DNA of 64,000 nucleotides from an uncultured Clostridium sp. (GCA_900542285.1 UQNF01000003.1:20119-84118), one strand, 5' to 3'; shown: positions 26,224-36,100, numbered from the stretch's first letter. Made by a program: numbers and translations. The notes: a model not told the origin generated them from the letters alone.

Positions 26224-27417
26224 TTAGTGGGTTTCGTTATACTTCCTGATGCCCATTGCGAGCAGATCCATTGCCCTTTCAAGGTCAGCCTGCTTAAGGA
26301 CATAGGCAATGCGTATCTCATTGCGTCCCTTGCCGGGAGTAGCGTAGAAGCCTTCACCGGGCGCGAACATAACGGTGTCGCCGTTGTCGTCAAAGTCGGT
26401 GAGCAGCCACTGCTGGAAGGTATCGGCGTTATCCACGGGAAGAGCAGCCATCATATAGAATGCGCCCTGGGGAGCGGTAACGACTACGCCGGGGATCTCG
26501 AGCAGCTTTGCATAACAGGTATCCCTGCGGAGCTTGTATTCCCTGCGAACCGCATCGAAGTATTCGGAATCAACATCGTACAGAGCAGCCGATGCGACCT
26601 GGTCGAGGGTGGCGACGGAAAGCCTTGCCTGACAGAACTTGAGCAGCTGCTGCTGGAGAAGCTTATTGCGGGTGATAATGGTACCGATACGGGCACCGCA
26701 AGCGGAGAAGCGCTTGGAGACGGAGTCGATGATAACAGCGTTTTCGCTGATGTCGTCAAATTCACCAATGGTTGCAAGCTTTTCACCGCCGTAAACGAAC
26801 TCGCGGTAAACCTCGTCACCAATCACAAACAGGTCATGCTCTTTGGCAACGTCTGCAATGGTGCGGAGCTCATCATGGGTGAGCACGACGCCGGTGGGGT
26901 TTCCGGGGTTGGTGAACATGATCGCGCGGGTGTTTTCGTTAATAAGAGCTTCAAGCTTTTCGCGGAAAGCATAGCGATAGCCTTCCTCAGGGGTAGTGGT
27001 GAGAGGACGGATAGTGCCGCCTGCACTCTTGATAAAGGTATTGTAGTTGGGATAGAAGGGTTCGGGGATGATAACCTCGCTTCCGGGATCCAGAATGCTG
27101 AGCATGAGCATCTGGAGGGCTTCGCTGCCGCCGGTGGTGATGAGGATATCGCTCTCCTCATAATGAATACCAAGGTCTTCATAGTACTTCTGTACTGCCT
27201 TGATGAGTATTGGCATACCGGGGGAAGCTGCATATTCGAGAACGGGAAGCTCAAAATTCTTAACTGCATCAAAGTATGCGGGCGGGGTAGCGATATCGGG
27301 CTGACCGATATTGAGATGGTAAATCTTCTTTCCCTGCTTTTCGGCGGCTACTGCATAGGGATGGAACTTGCGCATAGGAGAAAGATTGCAAGCCATTGCT
27401 TTTTGTGAGATTTTCAT
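26224..27417 (-). CDS. Class I PLP aminotransferase (aspartate/aromatic type)
   Basis: 397-residue fold-type I aminotransferase. Motifs: YHLNIGQPDIATPP, the GGSEALQML cofactor loop, NPGNPTGVVLT, GDEVYREFVY and the PLP lysine in SVSKRFSACGARIG. Similar to Firmicute AspC/PatA-like enzymes; amino donor not determinable. ATG 27417 is chosen because GGAGG lies 6 bases upstream; the open frame to 27507 covers the leader. It is monocistronic with its own promoter and a hairpin in its leader. Confidence 0.92.
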   Translation of the reverse strand: MKISQKAMACNLSPMRKFHPYAVAAEKQGKKIYHLNIGQPDIATPPAYFDAVKNFELPVLEYAASPGMPILIKAVQKYYEDLGIHYEESDILITTGGSEALQMLMLSILDPGSEVIIPEPFYPNYNTFIKSAGGTIRPLTTTPEEGYRYAFREKLEALINENTRAIMFTNPGNPTGVVLTHDELRTIADVAKEHDLFVIGDEVYREFVYGGEKLATIGEFDDISENAVIIDSVSKRFSACGARIGTIITRNKLLQQQLLKFCQARLSVATLDQVASAALYDVDSEYFDAVRREYKLRRDTCYAKLLEIPGVVVTAPQGAFYMMAALPVDNADTFQQWLLTDFDDNGDTVMFAPGEGFYATPGKGRNEIRIAYVLKQADLERAMDLLAMGIRKYNETH

Positions 27418-27447
27418 TGAATCCTCCAAACAAATAATCATTAGGGC

Positions 27448-27473
27448 AAAAAGCGGCTGTCCTATCGGGCAGC
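27448..27473 (-). terminator. Terminator-like hairpin in the aminotransferase leader
   Basis: On the minus strand GCTGCCC (27467-27473) pairs with GGACAGC (27456-27462, one mismatch), a GATA loop, then CG-C-TTTTT (27448-27452). It lies between the promoter and the start codon, so it may act as an attenuator. No known riboswitch class was recognised. Confidence 0.45.
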
Positions 27474-27497
27474 TCTTCAGCCCACGAACATAAAGCA

Positions 27498-27526
27498 ATT
27501 TTAGCACTTCGTTCGTGATTTTGCAA
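27498..27526 (-). promoter_or_regulatory. Promoter of the aminotransferase gene
   Basis: On the minus strand: TTGCAA (27521-27526), 17-base spacer and extended -10 TGC-TAAAAT (27498-27503). Confidence 0.75.
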
Positions 27527-27552
27527 CGGTATTTATTAAGACGATGGATATA

Positions 27553-28158
27553 TTAGCAGCTTTTAGTTTGTACTTTTGAAATTTGCGCTGCTTTTGCTAT
27601 TTCCTTAATATCATAAACGGCATATTGAATGAGTGCATTGAGCATCAGAATCATGTCTGCAATGCACAGCCACATGGATAGGGTGGGGGATATGCCGGGA
27701 AATATGATATGCACTGCCATGACTGCAACGGTGACGGTAGTGCTCAGCTTTCCGTACCATTTGGCGCTGTAAACCCTTCCGGTATACCTGATGACAAGAA
27801 GGCCCAGAACCAGCATGGAAAGCTCCTTTGCTGCAAAGACTGCAAACAGTATCCGCATCCATTTGAATCTAAGCATAAGGCAGATTATCACAGCAGCATG
27901 AGTCAGCTTATCAGCAATCGGATCGAGCACTTTGCCGAGATCTGTCACCTGCCCCAGTGACCTTGCGATGTATCCGTCAAACACGTCAGAAAGCGTTGAA
28001 ATGAGCAGAACGGCGAACGCAAGCTCAGTATTGTCGCTGGTATATAGTACAATGAATACGGGTATCAATATGATCCTAAACAAGGAAAGCATATTGGGTA
28101 TGGTCAATACCTGTTCACCGCTGAACCAGCTGTTTTTACCTGCTTGTTGATACTTCAT
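27553..28158 (-). CDS. pgsA: CDP-diacylglycerol-glycerol-3-phosphate 3-phosphatidyltransferase
   Basis: Makes phosphatidylglycerophosphate, the precursor of phosphatidylglycerol, in the membrane. 201 residues; the CDP-alcohol phosphotransferase signature is intact as DVFDGYIARSLG then TDLGKVLDPIADK (DGxxAR...GxxxDxxxD). It starts with TIPNMLSLFRIILIP after a short hydrophilic head. GGAGGG lies just upstream of ATG 28158, which is preferred to 28179. An extended -10 (TGG-TATAGT, 28211-28216 minus) is a likely promoter. Confidence 0.92.
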   Translation of the reverse strand: MKYQQAGKNSWFSGEQVLTIPNMLSLFRIILIPVFIVLYTSDNTELAFAVLLISTLSDVFDGYIARSLGQVTDLGKVLDPIADKLTHAAVIICLMLRFKWMRILFAVFAAKELSMLVLGLLVIRYTGRVYSAKWYGKLSTTVTVAVMAVHIIFPGISPTLSMWLCIADMILMLNALIQYAVYDIKEIAKAAQISKVQTKSC

Positions 28159-28210
28159 ATTTCCCTCCGAAGTAAACACCTATTTACAGTATTTGTTGAT
28201 ATCTATTAGC

Positions 28211-28219
28211 ACTATACCA
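28211..28219 (-). promoter_or_regulatory. Extended -10 promoter candidate for pgsA
   Basis: On the minus strand TGG-TATAGT; no matching -35 at normal spacing. It lies about 53 bases before the start codon. The remaining 28220-28340 stretch is AT-rich with nothing else recognised. Confidence 0.4.
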
Positions 28220-28340
28220 CCAAATCTTTCTTCTTTTCATCAATTCCAGTACATAATTCGATATTTTATCCATTTATTGGCGGCAGACCAATACGAGAAT
28301 AATATATTATTATTAAATCTATCGGGGAACTGTCATATGT

Positions 28341-28366
28341 GGTAAAATTGATATGTTGGTTTTACC
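28341..28366. repeat. Inverted repeat upstream of the dockerin metallopeptidase
   Basis: GGTAAAA (28341-28347) and TTTTACC (28360-28366), perfect 7-bp arms with a 12-base spacer, 30 bases before the start codon. It could be an operator or a leader hairpin. Confidence 0.4.
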
Positions 28367-28395
28367 GACAAATAGATAAAAGTTAGGAGAAAAAC

Positions 28396-30801
28396 ATGAA
28401 GAGAATTATCAGCGTCTTACTGTCCGTCATGCTTCTCATGACTATCGTTCCGGTAGCAGCAGAAACAAAAACGGATGCAGACACTCGCCTTATCAATCAG
28501 GGCGTACTTGAGATAGATGATGACGGCAGCGACGGCTATTCGGGAGATTATGTCGTTATCTACAACCCGAGCACCAGCGCATATTCGGATGTAAGCACCG
28601 GCAACATGAGCGGTCTTATCGAAACCGAGATTGGTACATCGCTGATCGGCAGAATGGATGCCGTCAAGAGCGATAGGCCGTATAGGATTGATATCGATTC
28701 AGAGCTTGCAGATAAAAATGAAAAAGCTCCCGAGTTCGCATCCGAAAAATCCATTTCCTTTGAAGTAGGCGATACGCATGTTTTCAGCATCAATTCAAGC
28801 TATTGTCCGCTTCCGAGTACAAGCGTTGAGTTCGAGGTGCTTGCCAAGGGTGAACATTGCTATATTTGGACCCCGACGTCTACCGCTTCGAATGTATACC
28901 CCCTGGACAGCATCGACTCGAGCTTCGGCCAGCTCTGCGCCGATGAGTTCGATTCAAAGTTTGACCTTATGCAATCCTCCTTCGGCAACCATTCAAACGG
29001 AAGTCAGGGCGATGGCAGGCTGAACATACTGTATTACAATATTGATGACGGTTGGACTCCCGGCAATGGTTACGTGGCAGGCTTCTTCTCCTCCGCAGAT
29101 CTGGCAAGCAATGGTATGCCCATTCTGAACATCGATACCTATCCCGGCGTTTATTATGTAACTACTGATGGCGAAGTCATAGCCGATGTTACGGATACTT
29201 ACGGTACCATGGTGCACGAATACCAGCATCTCATCAACTATTCGGAGTGCGGCTACAGCGATACATGGCTCAATGAATGCATGAGTGCCGCTGCTGAGGA
29301 GATCTGTTACCCAGGCAGCAGCATAGCTCCGAGGATCCAGTCTTGGATGAACTATAAGTTCAGCGTGAACGACGATTGGCTCAATCCTCCTGCAGAGCAT
29401 GAGTACCAGTCCTCCTGGAGCCTCCACAACGGCTTCTCGATGTATGATTGGAGCAACTGGCTCGATATGTCCGATAGGCTTGCGCTTTATGCCCAGGTAT
29501 CGCTTTATGCTCAGTACATTTACACCCAGTACGGCAACTCCACCTTCCGCGCGATCCTCGAGAGGCTTGCAAACGGTCAGGAATTCCAGTATGCGTTCCA
29601 GAATGTAACCGGGCAGAGCGCATCCGAATTCACAAGGAATTTCCGTATTGCGCTTACCGCAAATGATCCCAACGCTGAGGATGGCATCTATGGCTTCAGT
29701 ATGCAGGAGGGGTATGATCCTTCACAGTATCATGACGTAGAAAACCTGTATAACTGGCTTTCTCCCGTTGTGTTCACGGGCAGCTCATGCACAATCTCGG
29801 GCGGCGGTGCAATCACCATTAAGCCCGTTGACGGCGTTTACTATCCGCCTGCAGGCGCCGGAAGCTCGCTTGAGTATTATGGCATCACGCTCGATGCTAT
29901 TCCGCCTGAACCCGTTCCGCTAACCAACATCAGCATCAACCCCACTTCGGTCAGCGTTTATACCGGAGCGACCGCAAGGCTGACCGCTGTAAGGGAACCC
30001 GAAAACGCCAATAATTATGAGCTGACATGGACTTCTTCCAACAGCAGCGTTGCAACGGTTAGCGGCAACAACAGGTTTGCAACCGTTACCGGAGTATCTC
30101 AGGGTACCGCCACTATCACCTGTACCGCACATGATCTTCTAAATGACCGAACCTATACTTCAACTGCAGCGGTTACCGTATTGGGCATGCCCACCGTTAA
30201 CGATGCGCTTAATGTTGAAAACGGCACGCTGGAGTTTACCACAGGCTCAACATATCCTTGGGAAGTCGTATTCACCGCTGACGGCAGGGTTGCGGCTAAG
30301 AGCAGCAACGAGGGCGTTGAAAGCTCGAGCTCAACCATTACTCTAACGGTCAATATGAATGCCGGCGACACAATGAGCTTCGATTGGAGCGTAAGCAGTG
30401 AATCCAACTATGATAAGCTCTTCTTTAAGGTAAACAATGTCGAGCAGTCCAATATCTCCGGCTCCGTTGCGTGGACCACTGTGTCCTATACGGCGGCAAC
30501 CACCGGCAGCTACACCTTTACATGGGTCTATAGCAAGGATGGCAGCGTCAATCGTGACGAGGACTGTGGCTATCTCGACAATGTCAACGTGCCCGGCTAT
30601 ACCGGCGGCAGCGAATATGAGCTTGGCGATGTAAATATGAACGGCAGCGTAGATATGAACGATGTTACTCTCGTTATGCGCCATGCTATGGGCCTTATCA
30701 GCCTCAGCAGCGAACAGTGTCAGCTTGCGGATTACAACCGTGACGGCAATGTCAATACGGCCGATGCAGCCGCTATAATGCGTCGTGCAATGGGAATATA
30801 A
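28396..30801 (+). CDS. Secreted M30-like metallopeptidase with BIG2 and dockerin domains
   Basis: 801 residues. Signal peptide (1-22), propeptide/N-terminal region, then a zinc peptidase with HEYQH at 274-278 and Glu294 in WLNEC downstream, resembling the M30 (hyicolysin) pattern HExxH...NE. Residues about 515-598 form a bacterial Ig-like BIG2 domain (ISINPTSVSVYTGATARLTA), about 605-735 a beta-sandwich ending in DEDCGYLDNVNVPG, and about 743-801 a type I dockerin (GDVNMNGSVDMNDV and ADYNRDGNVNTADA). GGAGA-type site precedes ATG. Inferred: extracellular protease displayed on a cohesin scaffold. Closed by a strong hairpin. Confidence 0.85.
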   Translation: MKRIISVLLSVMLLMTIVPVAAETKTDADTRLINQGVLEIDDDGSDGYSGDYVVIYNPSTSAYSDVSTGNMSGLIETEIGTSLIGRMDAVKSDRPYRIDIDSELADKNEKAPEFASEKSISFEVGDTHVFSINSSYCPLPSTSVEFEVLAKGEHCYIWTPTSTASNVYPLDSIDSSFGQLCADEFDSKFDLMQSSFGNHSNGSQGDGRLNILYYNIDDGWTPGNGYVAGFFSSADLASNGMPILNIDTYPGVYYVTTDGEVIADVTDTYGTMVHEYQHLINYSECGYSDTWLNECMSAAAEEICYPGSSIAPRIQSWMNYKFSVNDDWLNPPAEHEYQSSWSLHNGFSMYDWSNWLDMSDRLALYAQVSLYAQYIYTQYGNSTFRAILERLANGQEFQYAFQNVTGQSASEFTRNFRIALTANDPNAEDGIYGFSMQEGYDPSQYHDVENLYNWLSPVVFTGSSCTISGGGAITIKPVDGVYYPPAGAGSSLEYYGITLDAIPPEPVPLTNISINPTSVSVYTGATARLTAVREPENANNYELTWTSSNSSVATVSGNNRFATVTGVSQGTATITCTAHDLLNDRTYTSTAAVTVLGMPTVNDALNVENGTLEFTTGSTYPWEVVFTADGRVAAKSSNEGVESSSSTITLTVNMNAGDTMSFDWSVSSESNYDKLFFKVNNVEQSNISGSVAWTTVSYTAATTGSYTFTWVYSKDGSVNRDEDCGYLDNVNVPGYTGGSEYELGDVNMNGSVDMNDVTLVMRHAMGLISLSSEQCQLADYNRDGNVNTADAAAIMRRAMGI

Positions 30802-30826
30802 CATAGTATTTCCGCATTGATTAGTT

Positions 30827-30862
30827 CGGATGGGTATGGTATCATATACCCATCCGTTTCTT
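30827..30862 (+). terminator. Rho-independent terminator after the metallopeptidase
   Basis: CGGATGGGTAT (30827-30837) pairs with ATACCCATCCG (30846-30856), then TTTCTT. The pcp ribosome site follows directly. Confidence 0.85.
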
Positions 30863-30877
30863 ATAGGAGATCGTATT

Positions 30878-31486
30878 ATGAAGATTATTGTTACCGGGTT
30901 TGAACCCTTTGGAAATGAAACAGTCAATCCATCGTGGGAGGCCGTAAAGGCGCTGCCCGATGTTGCAGCAGGCGTTGAGCTTGTCAAACTGGAGCTGCCC
31001 GTGGTCTATGATACCTGCGGATTCCTGATAGGGCAGGCGATAGCCGCGCATGAGCCTGCTGCGGTCATGCTCGTGGGTCAGGCAGGCGGAAGATCATGCA
31101 TTACTCCCGAATTTGTGGCAATAAACCAGCGTGACGGAATTGCCGATAATTCGGGAAAGGCATACAGCGGAACCAAAATAGCAGACAACGGCCCGGATGC
31201 GTTTTTTTCAACGCTTCCGGTAAGAAAGATGGTGGAGCGCATGAACGAAGCAGGCATACCTGCGAAGATTAGCTATACCGCAGGAACCTATGTCTGCAAT
31301 AATCTGATGTACGAAGCACTCCGCCTGACGGAAAAGACCGAAACGATATGCGGATTTGTGCATATTCCGTTTTCTTCGGAGCAAGCGGCAGCGCATGGCG
31401 GCTCGTATCCAAGCATGGAAACAGCTTTATGTACTCGGGGACTAATGAAATGCCTTGAGGTGATAATAGAGCAGATAAGAGCATAA
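30878..31486 (+). CDS. pcp: Pyroglutamyl-peptidase I
   Basis: Cysteine peptidase that removes N-terminal pyroglutamate. 202 residues; starts MKIIVTGFEPFGNETVNPSW, with the catalytic Cys in TAGTYVCNNLMY and His in GFVHIPF. ATG 30878 with AGGAGA upstream is chosen over the open frame from 30830, which lies inside the preceding terminator. It is cytoplasmic and closed by a bidirectional terminator. Confidence 0.95.
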   Translation: MKIIVTGFEPFGNETVNPSWEAVKALPDVAAGVELVKLELPVVYDTCGFLIGQAIAAHEPAAVMLVGQAGGRSCITPEFVAINQRDGIADNSGKAYSGTKIADNGPDAFFSTLPVRKMVERMNEAGIPAKISYTAGTYVCNNLMYEALRLTEKTETICGFVHIPFSSEQAAAHGGSYPSMETALCTRGLMKCLEVIIEQIRA

Positions 31487-31489
31487 CAA

Positions 31490-31520
31490 AAAAGCAGAGG
31501 CTCGAAACCTCTGCTTTTAA
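31490..31520. terminator. Bidirectional terminator between pcp and the small zinc-ribbon gene
   Basis: AAAAGCAGAGG (31490-31500) pairs with CCTCTGCTTTT (31508-31518): A-rich on the left arm and T-rich on the right, so it can serve both converging genes. Confidence 0.9.
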
Positions 31521-31535
31521 TTTGCTATTTTGCAG

Positions 31536-31763
31536 CTATTTAGCGCACTCATTACCGCTGCGCCTCCGGTCGGTTTCTTTCCCGTAAAGCCTCATGGCGC
31601 AGTCGTGGCAAAGCTGTCCGACGCCTTCCACATAACCCATGCGGAAATCGATGTGCAGGCTTCGGGGTGTGTTTGTAGGCCGTCCGCACAGAACGCAGGT
31701 CTCGTACCTGTCATCATGTTCCGTGGCTTGGCTTGCTTCTATCTTTTCTGCGGCTTTATACAT
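31536..31763 (-). CDS. Small CxxC zinc-ribbon-like protein
   Basis: 75 residues, function unknown. Two CxxC pairs (CVLCG and CHDC) separated by about 30 residues (PRSLHIDFRMGYVEGVGQ between) suggest one zinc ribbon. ATG 31763 is chosen because GGAG lies 8 bases upstream. It stands at the tail of the surface-protein operon, after a perfect 11-bp hairpin, so it may be read through from that operon or be separate. Confidence 0.6.
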   Translation of the reverse strand: MYKAAEKIEASQATEHDDRYETCVLCGRPTNTPRSLHIDFRMGYVEGVGQLCHDCAMRLYGKETDRRRSGNECAK

Positions 31764-31782
31764 ATGTTCATCTCCAATGAAT

Positions 31783-31818
31783 GACGGTGAAGCCGAATGG
31801 GTCGGCAGCTTCACCGTC
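31783..31818 (-). terminator. Hairpin after the last surface-protein gene
   Basis: GACGGTGAAGC (31783-31793) pairs perfectly with GCTTCACCGTC (31808-31818). On the minus strand the following tract ATTCATT is poor in T, so termination may be partial. Confidence 0.55.
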
Positions 31819-31833
31819 GGGTCTTAGTGTGCT

Positions 31834-32565
31834 TTATTTCTCCACTGAACTGCGTTTTCTGCTCTTTTTTAGCAGCACTGCGCAGCCTATCACAGCGCCC
31901 AATGCGACGAGCACAACGCCGAAATCAAAGCGGCTTGCTTCGCCGGTAGGGGGAGCAGGAGGCGCGGAGGGTTCCTCTGAGGGCTCCTCTGAGGGCTCAG
32001 AGGAAGGTTCCTCGGAAGGCTCAGGAGAGGGTTCGGGAGTTGGGGTTGGAGGAATGAACTCTTCCTCAACGCTGAACACCCAGGTAATGGTTCCCACTGC
32101 GTTCTGGAACTCATCGCCCATTTCAAGAGAGGCATTGAGCGACAGATCGAGCGTGATCTCAGCGCCGGCGGCGAATTCGCCAAGCAGAACGCCGTAGCCA
32201 TCATCATCCGCAAGGCCGCCCTGTTCGTTGGCCGGGGCATTGAATATCTCGGATTCGCCGTTATTGACCGTTAGGGTGAAATACGAAAGGAATTCCGCAT
32301 CCGCAGGGTCAACAGGCAGTGCCTTGAGATAGATGCCAACGGTCATATCGCTCGAATTGCGAATCAGGATCTGCTGCTCGAGAGAATCACCGGGCATAAC
32401 ACCCTTAAAATTGGAGAACAGGTCGGTCGATTCTGGGGTGAATACGAACTCGTTCTCTTCGCCGGTGAAATCCACGGTCGGAAGCCCATCGGCAAAGGCG
32501 TTGGCGCATGCAAGCGCAAGGCAGGCGACAAGCATCAGAGCAACAAGCTTAAATTTTTTTCTCAT
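31834..32565 (-). CDS. TasA-like exported surface protein with sortase-type C-terminal tail
   Basis: 243 residues. Signal peptide to about residue 26 (LALACANAFA/DG). A beta-rich domain (about 30-170) resembles the TasA/camelysin type, with the PGDSLEQQILIRNSSDMTVGIYL pattern shared by the neighbouring proteins (noted here up to 20: GDSLEQQILIRNSS). Then a Pro/Glu/Ser-rich stalk (EPSPEPSEEPSSEPSEEPS), APPTGEA, a hydrophobic helix and KKSRKR. The tail matches the layout of a cell-wall sorting signal with PPTGE in place of LPxTG. No sortase is in the window. AAGGAGG precedes the start. Likely the wall anchor of this operon. Confidence 0.72.
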   Translation of the reverse strand: MRKKFKLVALMLVACLALACANAFADGLPTVDFTGEENEFVFTPESTDLFSNFKGVMPGDSLEQQILIRNSSDMTVGIYLKALPVDPADAEFLSYFTLTVNNGESEIFNAPANEQGGLADDDGYGVLLGEFAAGAEITLDLSLNASLEMGDEFQNAVGTITWVFSVEEEFIPPTPTPEPSPEPSEEPSSEPSEEPSEEPSAPPAPPTGEASRFDFGVVLVALGAVIGCAVLLKKSRKRSSVEK

Positions 32566-32567
32566 AC

Positions 32568-33161
32568 TCAGTTACCTCCTTGTTCCGTCTTGGCGAGTGT
32601 GCCATCCGTACAAACTACTACCGGCCATACCGTTTCGACTGTCGAAGTCGGGAGCGACTGGACGGCGGAGGCGATGACCTGAAGCTCAAAATCGTACTCG
32701 TGCTCTCCATCTTTTACGGTACAGCTCTTGATAAGAATGGGAGTGTATTCGTCCGGCTTGATAAAGGTCTTGCAGTAGTAGAAACCATCAGTACCTTTGA
32801 ACCAGAATTGATTGAAATCATCTCCCAAAGTGATGTTGCAATCATCGAGGTAAGCAGGCTTTGCGGCAATATTGCCCTCATCGTCCACCCATGCCGGAAC
32901 CAGCGCAACGCGGATATACGCAGGAACGTTACCGGTGTTCTTTATTCTGACATTCTGCTTGGTTGTACCATTGAACGTCTCATCAACCTGTATGGTAACT
33001 TCACCCGGAGTGAACTCGTTTACAACAGGTCCGGGAGTGCTGATAAGCCATGCCAAGCTGCCGGATACGGCCGCACAGGCGAGAATACAGACGCAGAATG
33101 CTATCAGAAACGGCTTGATGGACCGTTTGGGCTTGCGCGAATAGGTTTTAATCTGCCTCAT
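32568..33161 (-). CDS. SipW-dependent-type exported protein
   Basis: 197 residues. Basic head (RKPKRSIKP), hydrophobic helix and GSLAWLIST, a variant of the SipW-type cleavage region (usually AYFT-T/S-D). The mature part has the shared pattern VTIQVDETFNGTTKQNVRIKN, here cited only as FNGTTKQNVRIKNTGNVPAY, found in TasA/camelysin relatives. Function inferred as a minor surface-fibre or matrix component. It overlaps the end of the VWA gene by 14 bases and has AAGGAGG 8 bases upstream. Confidence 0.75.
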   Translation of the reverse strand: MRQIKTYSRKPKRSIKPFLIAFCVCILACAAVSGSLAWLISTPGPVVNEFTPGEVTIQVDETFNGTTKQNVRIKNTGNVPAYIRVALVPAWVDDEGNIAAKPAYLDDCNITLGDDFNQFWFKGTDGFYYCKTFIKPDEYTPILIKSCTVKDGEHEYDFELQVIASAVQSLPTSTVETVWPVVVCTDGTLAKTEQGGN

Positions 33162-36100
33162 CGGTCAAGTCCTCCTTTCCGGGGATGATAGCGGGCATTG
33201 GGCTGTATTCCGGACTGCCATTGGAGTCAAAGACGTTCGTTGCCACTGCTTCATCGCTGAGCCAGAACTCGTTGTTAAGTCTGTTGGTCATTGTGACGAT
33301 TGCTTCTTCGGGGCTTTCGGCGGGAAGCGTTGCTAAGACGCCATTTTGTTCTTCAACAAGCTCATATCTCCAGGACCATTTGGTGTCCTCGCTGACGGTG
33401 TAGGTGCCGACAGGAAGGCCTACAATCGTACGGCTGCCTGCACCGACAATGAGAACATTGTAATCGGCTGGGCTAAGTATAGTGACCCCTTCTTTCGTAG
33501 TAAGTCCGGGGTAACTGACCGTGAAGATAAAGCTCTGTTCCGCATCCAGAAGCCGGCTGCCTTCTGCGATAGCCTTTTTAACCGTCAATGAGCAGGTGTT
33601 GACATGCAGTATGAACTTACACGGAACTGCACCTTCTGTACCGAAGTCACAGCCTGAGTGCTCACATTCATCATGCACAAAGCTCACATGGCGATCAATA
33701 TCGGTTTCGCCGATCTTTACCGATACATTGACCGGGATATCATCGGGAACGACGATATAGCCTTTCTTAATGGCATTCTCGGGCGTTGTGGCATAGTCAA
33801 GCTTAAGCGTGGGTGCGCTGCCCTCCATAGTCACCGAACTGTCCACAGTTTCGCCATGCTTCCAAGCAACGGGCTTATAGTTTGCCGTATAATCCGTATA
33901 CTGTCCGCCATACCAGACCTCGCTGTCAGCGAAGGTGAGGACGGGCTTAAAGACATTGATTGTGCCTTCGTCGTAGCCTGACTGCTGAGTTGCAAGAGTC
34001 CCGGGTAGGAGATTACCATCTTTGTCATAACCGGTATCGGGCTTAGGCGATACCGTAACGGTGATGGAATATGTTGTGTCATCGGACAGTTCGTCAATGC
34101 CATCTGTGACAGCATGGCCGCTTGCATCCTTGATAACAACGCTTATGTTCACATACTCCGTTTGCCAGGTTTCAAGACCGTAGTTATTATCTGCCGCTGC
34201 CAGATTAAGTGAGACGCCTCCGACGGTGACGGTCGCATCTTCCTTGAGCTGCGCTGCGGTCAGGCCGTTCAGCAGATATACGTTCTTGTCGCTTGCGGTT
34301 ACGGAAACTTCGCCAATCGGAACGTTTACCTCGGGACGCTCAAATGTCAACACCGGGTTAATGGCGCTACTATTCTCGTACACGCCGGCATTCGCATTGG
34401 TGTACACATTGTTGCCGCCAAGGAAGCCGGCTTTCGGGCTGACGGTGAATCTTATCACCAGCTTGTGGCCGTGGTAAGTAACTTCACCGTTATTGGTTAC
34501 AGTTCCTACATAGTGTTCGGCAAAGTCAAAGTTGGTAACACTAACCTGACTGCCAAATATACTAGCCGTTGCGCCCATTGGATCATCTTGATTCATCGAA
34601 TCAACGTTTCTTCTCCATGTGTATTTATTATCGCCGTTCTTACCGATGCAGGCATAGGTCTTAAGCGTAATATCTTCAGCCGTTGTGCCTTCCGGTAAAG
34701 TGAATGCAGGGGCGATGATGTCCCTGATGACGGTATGTTCGCTCAGGGTAGTGGAGGAACCACCGGTTTCTATCTGTTGGCTGATCTTCTCAAAGATATC
34801 GTTGAGAGCATCAGCGTCGCCTGCGGAAAGATAGTAGCTTGGGCTCTGCACATTACCGTTGTTGGAAGACAGATTCTGCATGAACCAGTTGGCTTTTTGG
34901 GTATCGTTTCCGCTTGAGCTACCTGCGCTTGTTGCATCTGCACCATCAAATATACCAACGGTATAAACAGTTGCACCATAGGTGCTTTTTGCAGTGCTTC
35001 CTTGCGATATGGCAGCATTTCCTACGGTGCTGTTATATCTTCCGGTGCCAGGCAAGCCATCAGTGAAAACGATTACGACACGATTTCGCTTTGTCCCTTC
35101 TTCAATCTTGTTGACATTCAGAATACCGTTTGCCATCTCCATTCCCAGATCAGTGAAGGTTCCGCCATATGCGTCCAAAGCTTTAATTGAGTTCGCAATA
35201 TTGTTTTTCCCTATTGATGTGTTCATGCTTTGCAACGCATTGCTATACTGAGCAATTGCAGAGTTACCATAAGTGTATTGTGTAGCACCGACAAATACTT
35301 CTGTGTTTTCATATTTGTCTTCATTGTATTCTGTTCCACTTGATGCAAAGCCAACAACTGCAATACGGTGATTAACATCGTCTTCCGTTCCCATCTGACC
35401 ATCCTTGCCCTTTGCTTTCACAGCTACCGCATTGGCAAATGCAGTTACAGCATTCTTCAATGCTTCAAGGCGAGTGGTTTCCACAGCAGTCCTCAGATAT
35501 AGTTTATTATGGATTTCTGGAACAGTGTCCGGTCTATCTGATTCATATGAACCTTCTGACCATGAATATGTATACTTAAAGTATCCTCTAATAAGGAAAA
35601 CAGTCCAAATCCAATCCCTGCTTACTGATACCTGAGCATAACTACCATCATCAAGCTTATAAAAGAGATTATTTTGCTGATAGTAGTAGTCCGAGTTCGT
35701 CATATCGAAATAACTATCATATTTATAACTGCTGGTGAAGCTATCAGCCATACTTCCCGACTGGTCAAGCACCAGAACGATATCGGTGGGGATATACTCC
35801 GTAACCTCGGTGATGACCTTTTCACCGGTTGCATAGGCCTCCAGAGTGATGGTATAGGTACCGTCTCCGTTCGCAACGGCGTTTTTCGTTATCTCCATAC
35901 CGCTGTCACCATTTCCGCTGCCCGTATCGTCGCCGGATACGGATGCGCCGCGAGTGGGCGAGCCGCAAACCGGGTCGAGCAGGGGAGCGACATTGGTGAA
36001 GTTGACAGTTGTATAAACATACTCAAGGTCGCCATCCTCTTCGGCGGCGGCGATAAGCTCGTTTATATGCTCTTCAAGCGCGGCATACTGCTCCTCGGTG

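Noticed and set aside
26227..27408. 393-residue open frame on the plus strand antisense to the aminotransferase
   Set aside because: It mirrors a well-conserved PLP enzyme; the antisense translation has no motifs and no ribosome site.
31980..32045. Repetitive tract that looked like a tandem-repeat element
   Set aside because: It encodes the Glu-Pro-Ser stalk of the surface protein; the repetition is explained by low-complexity protein.
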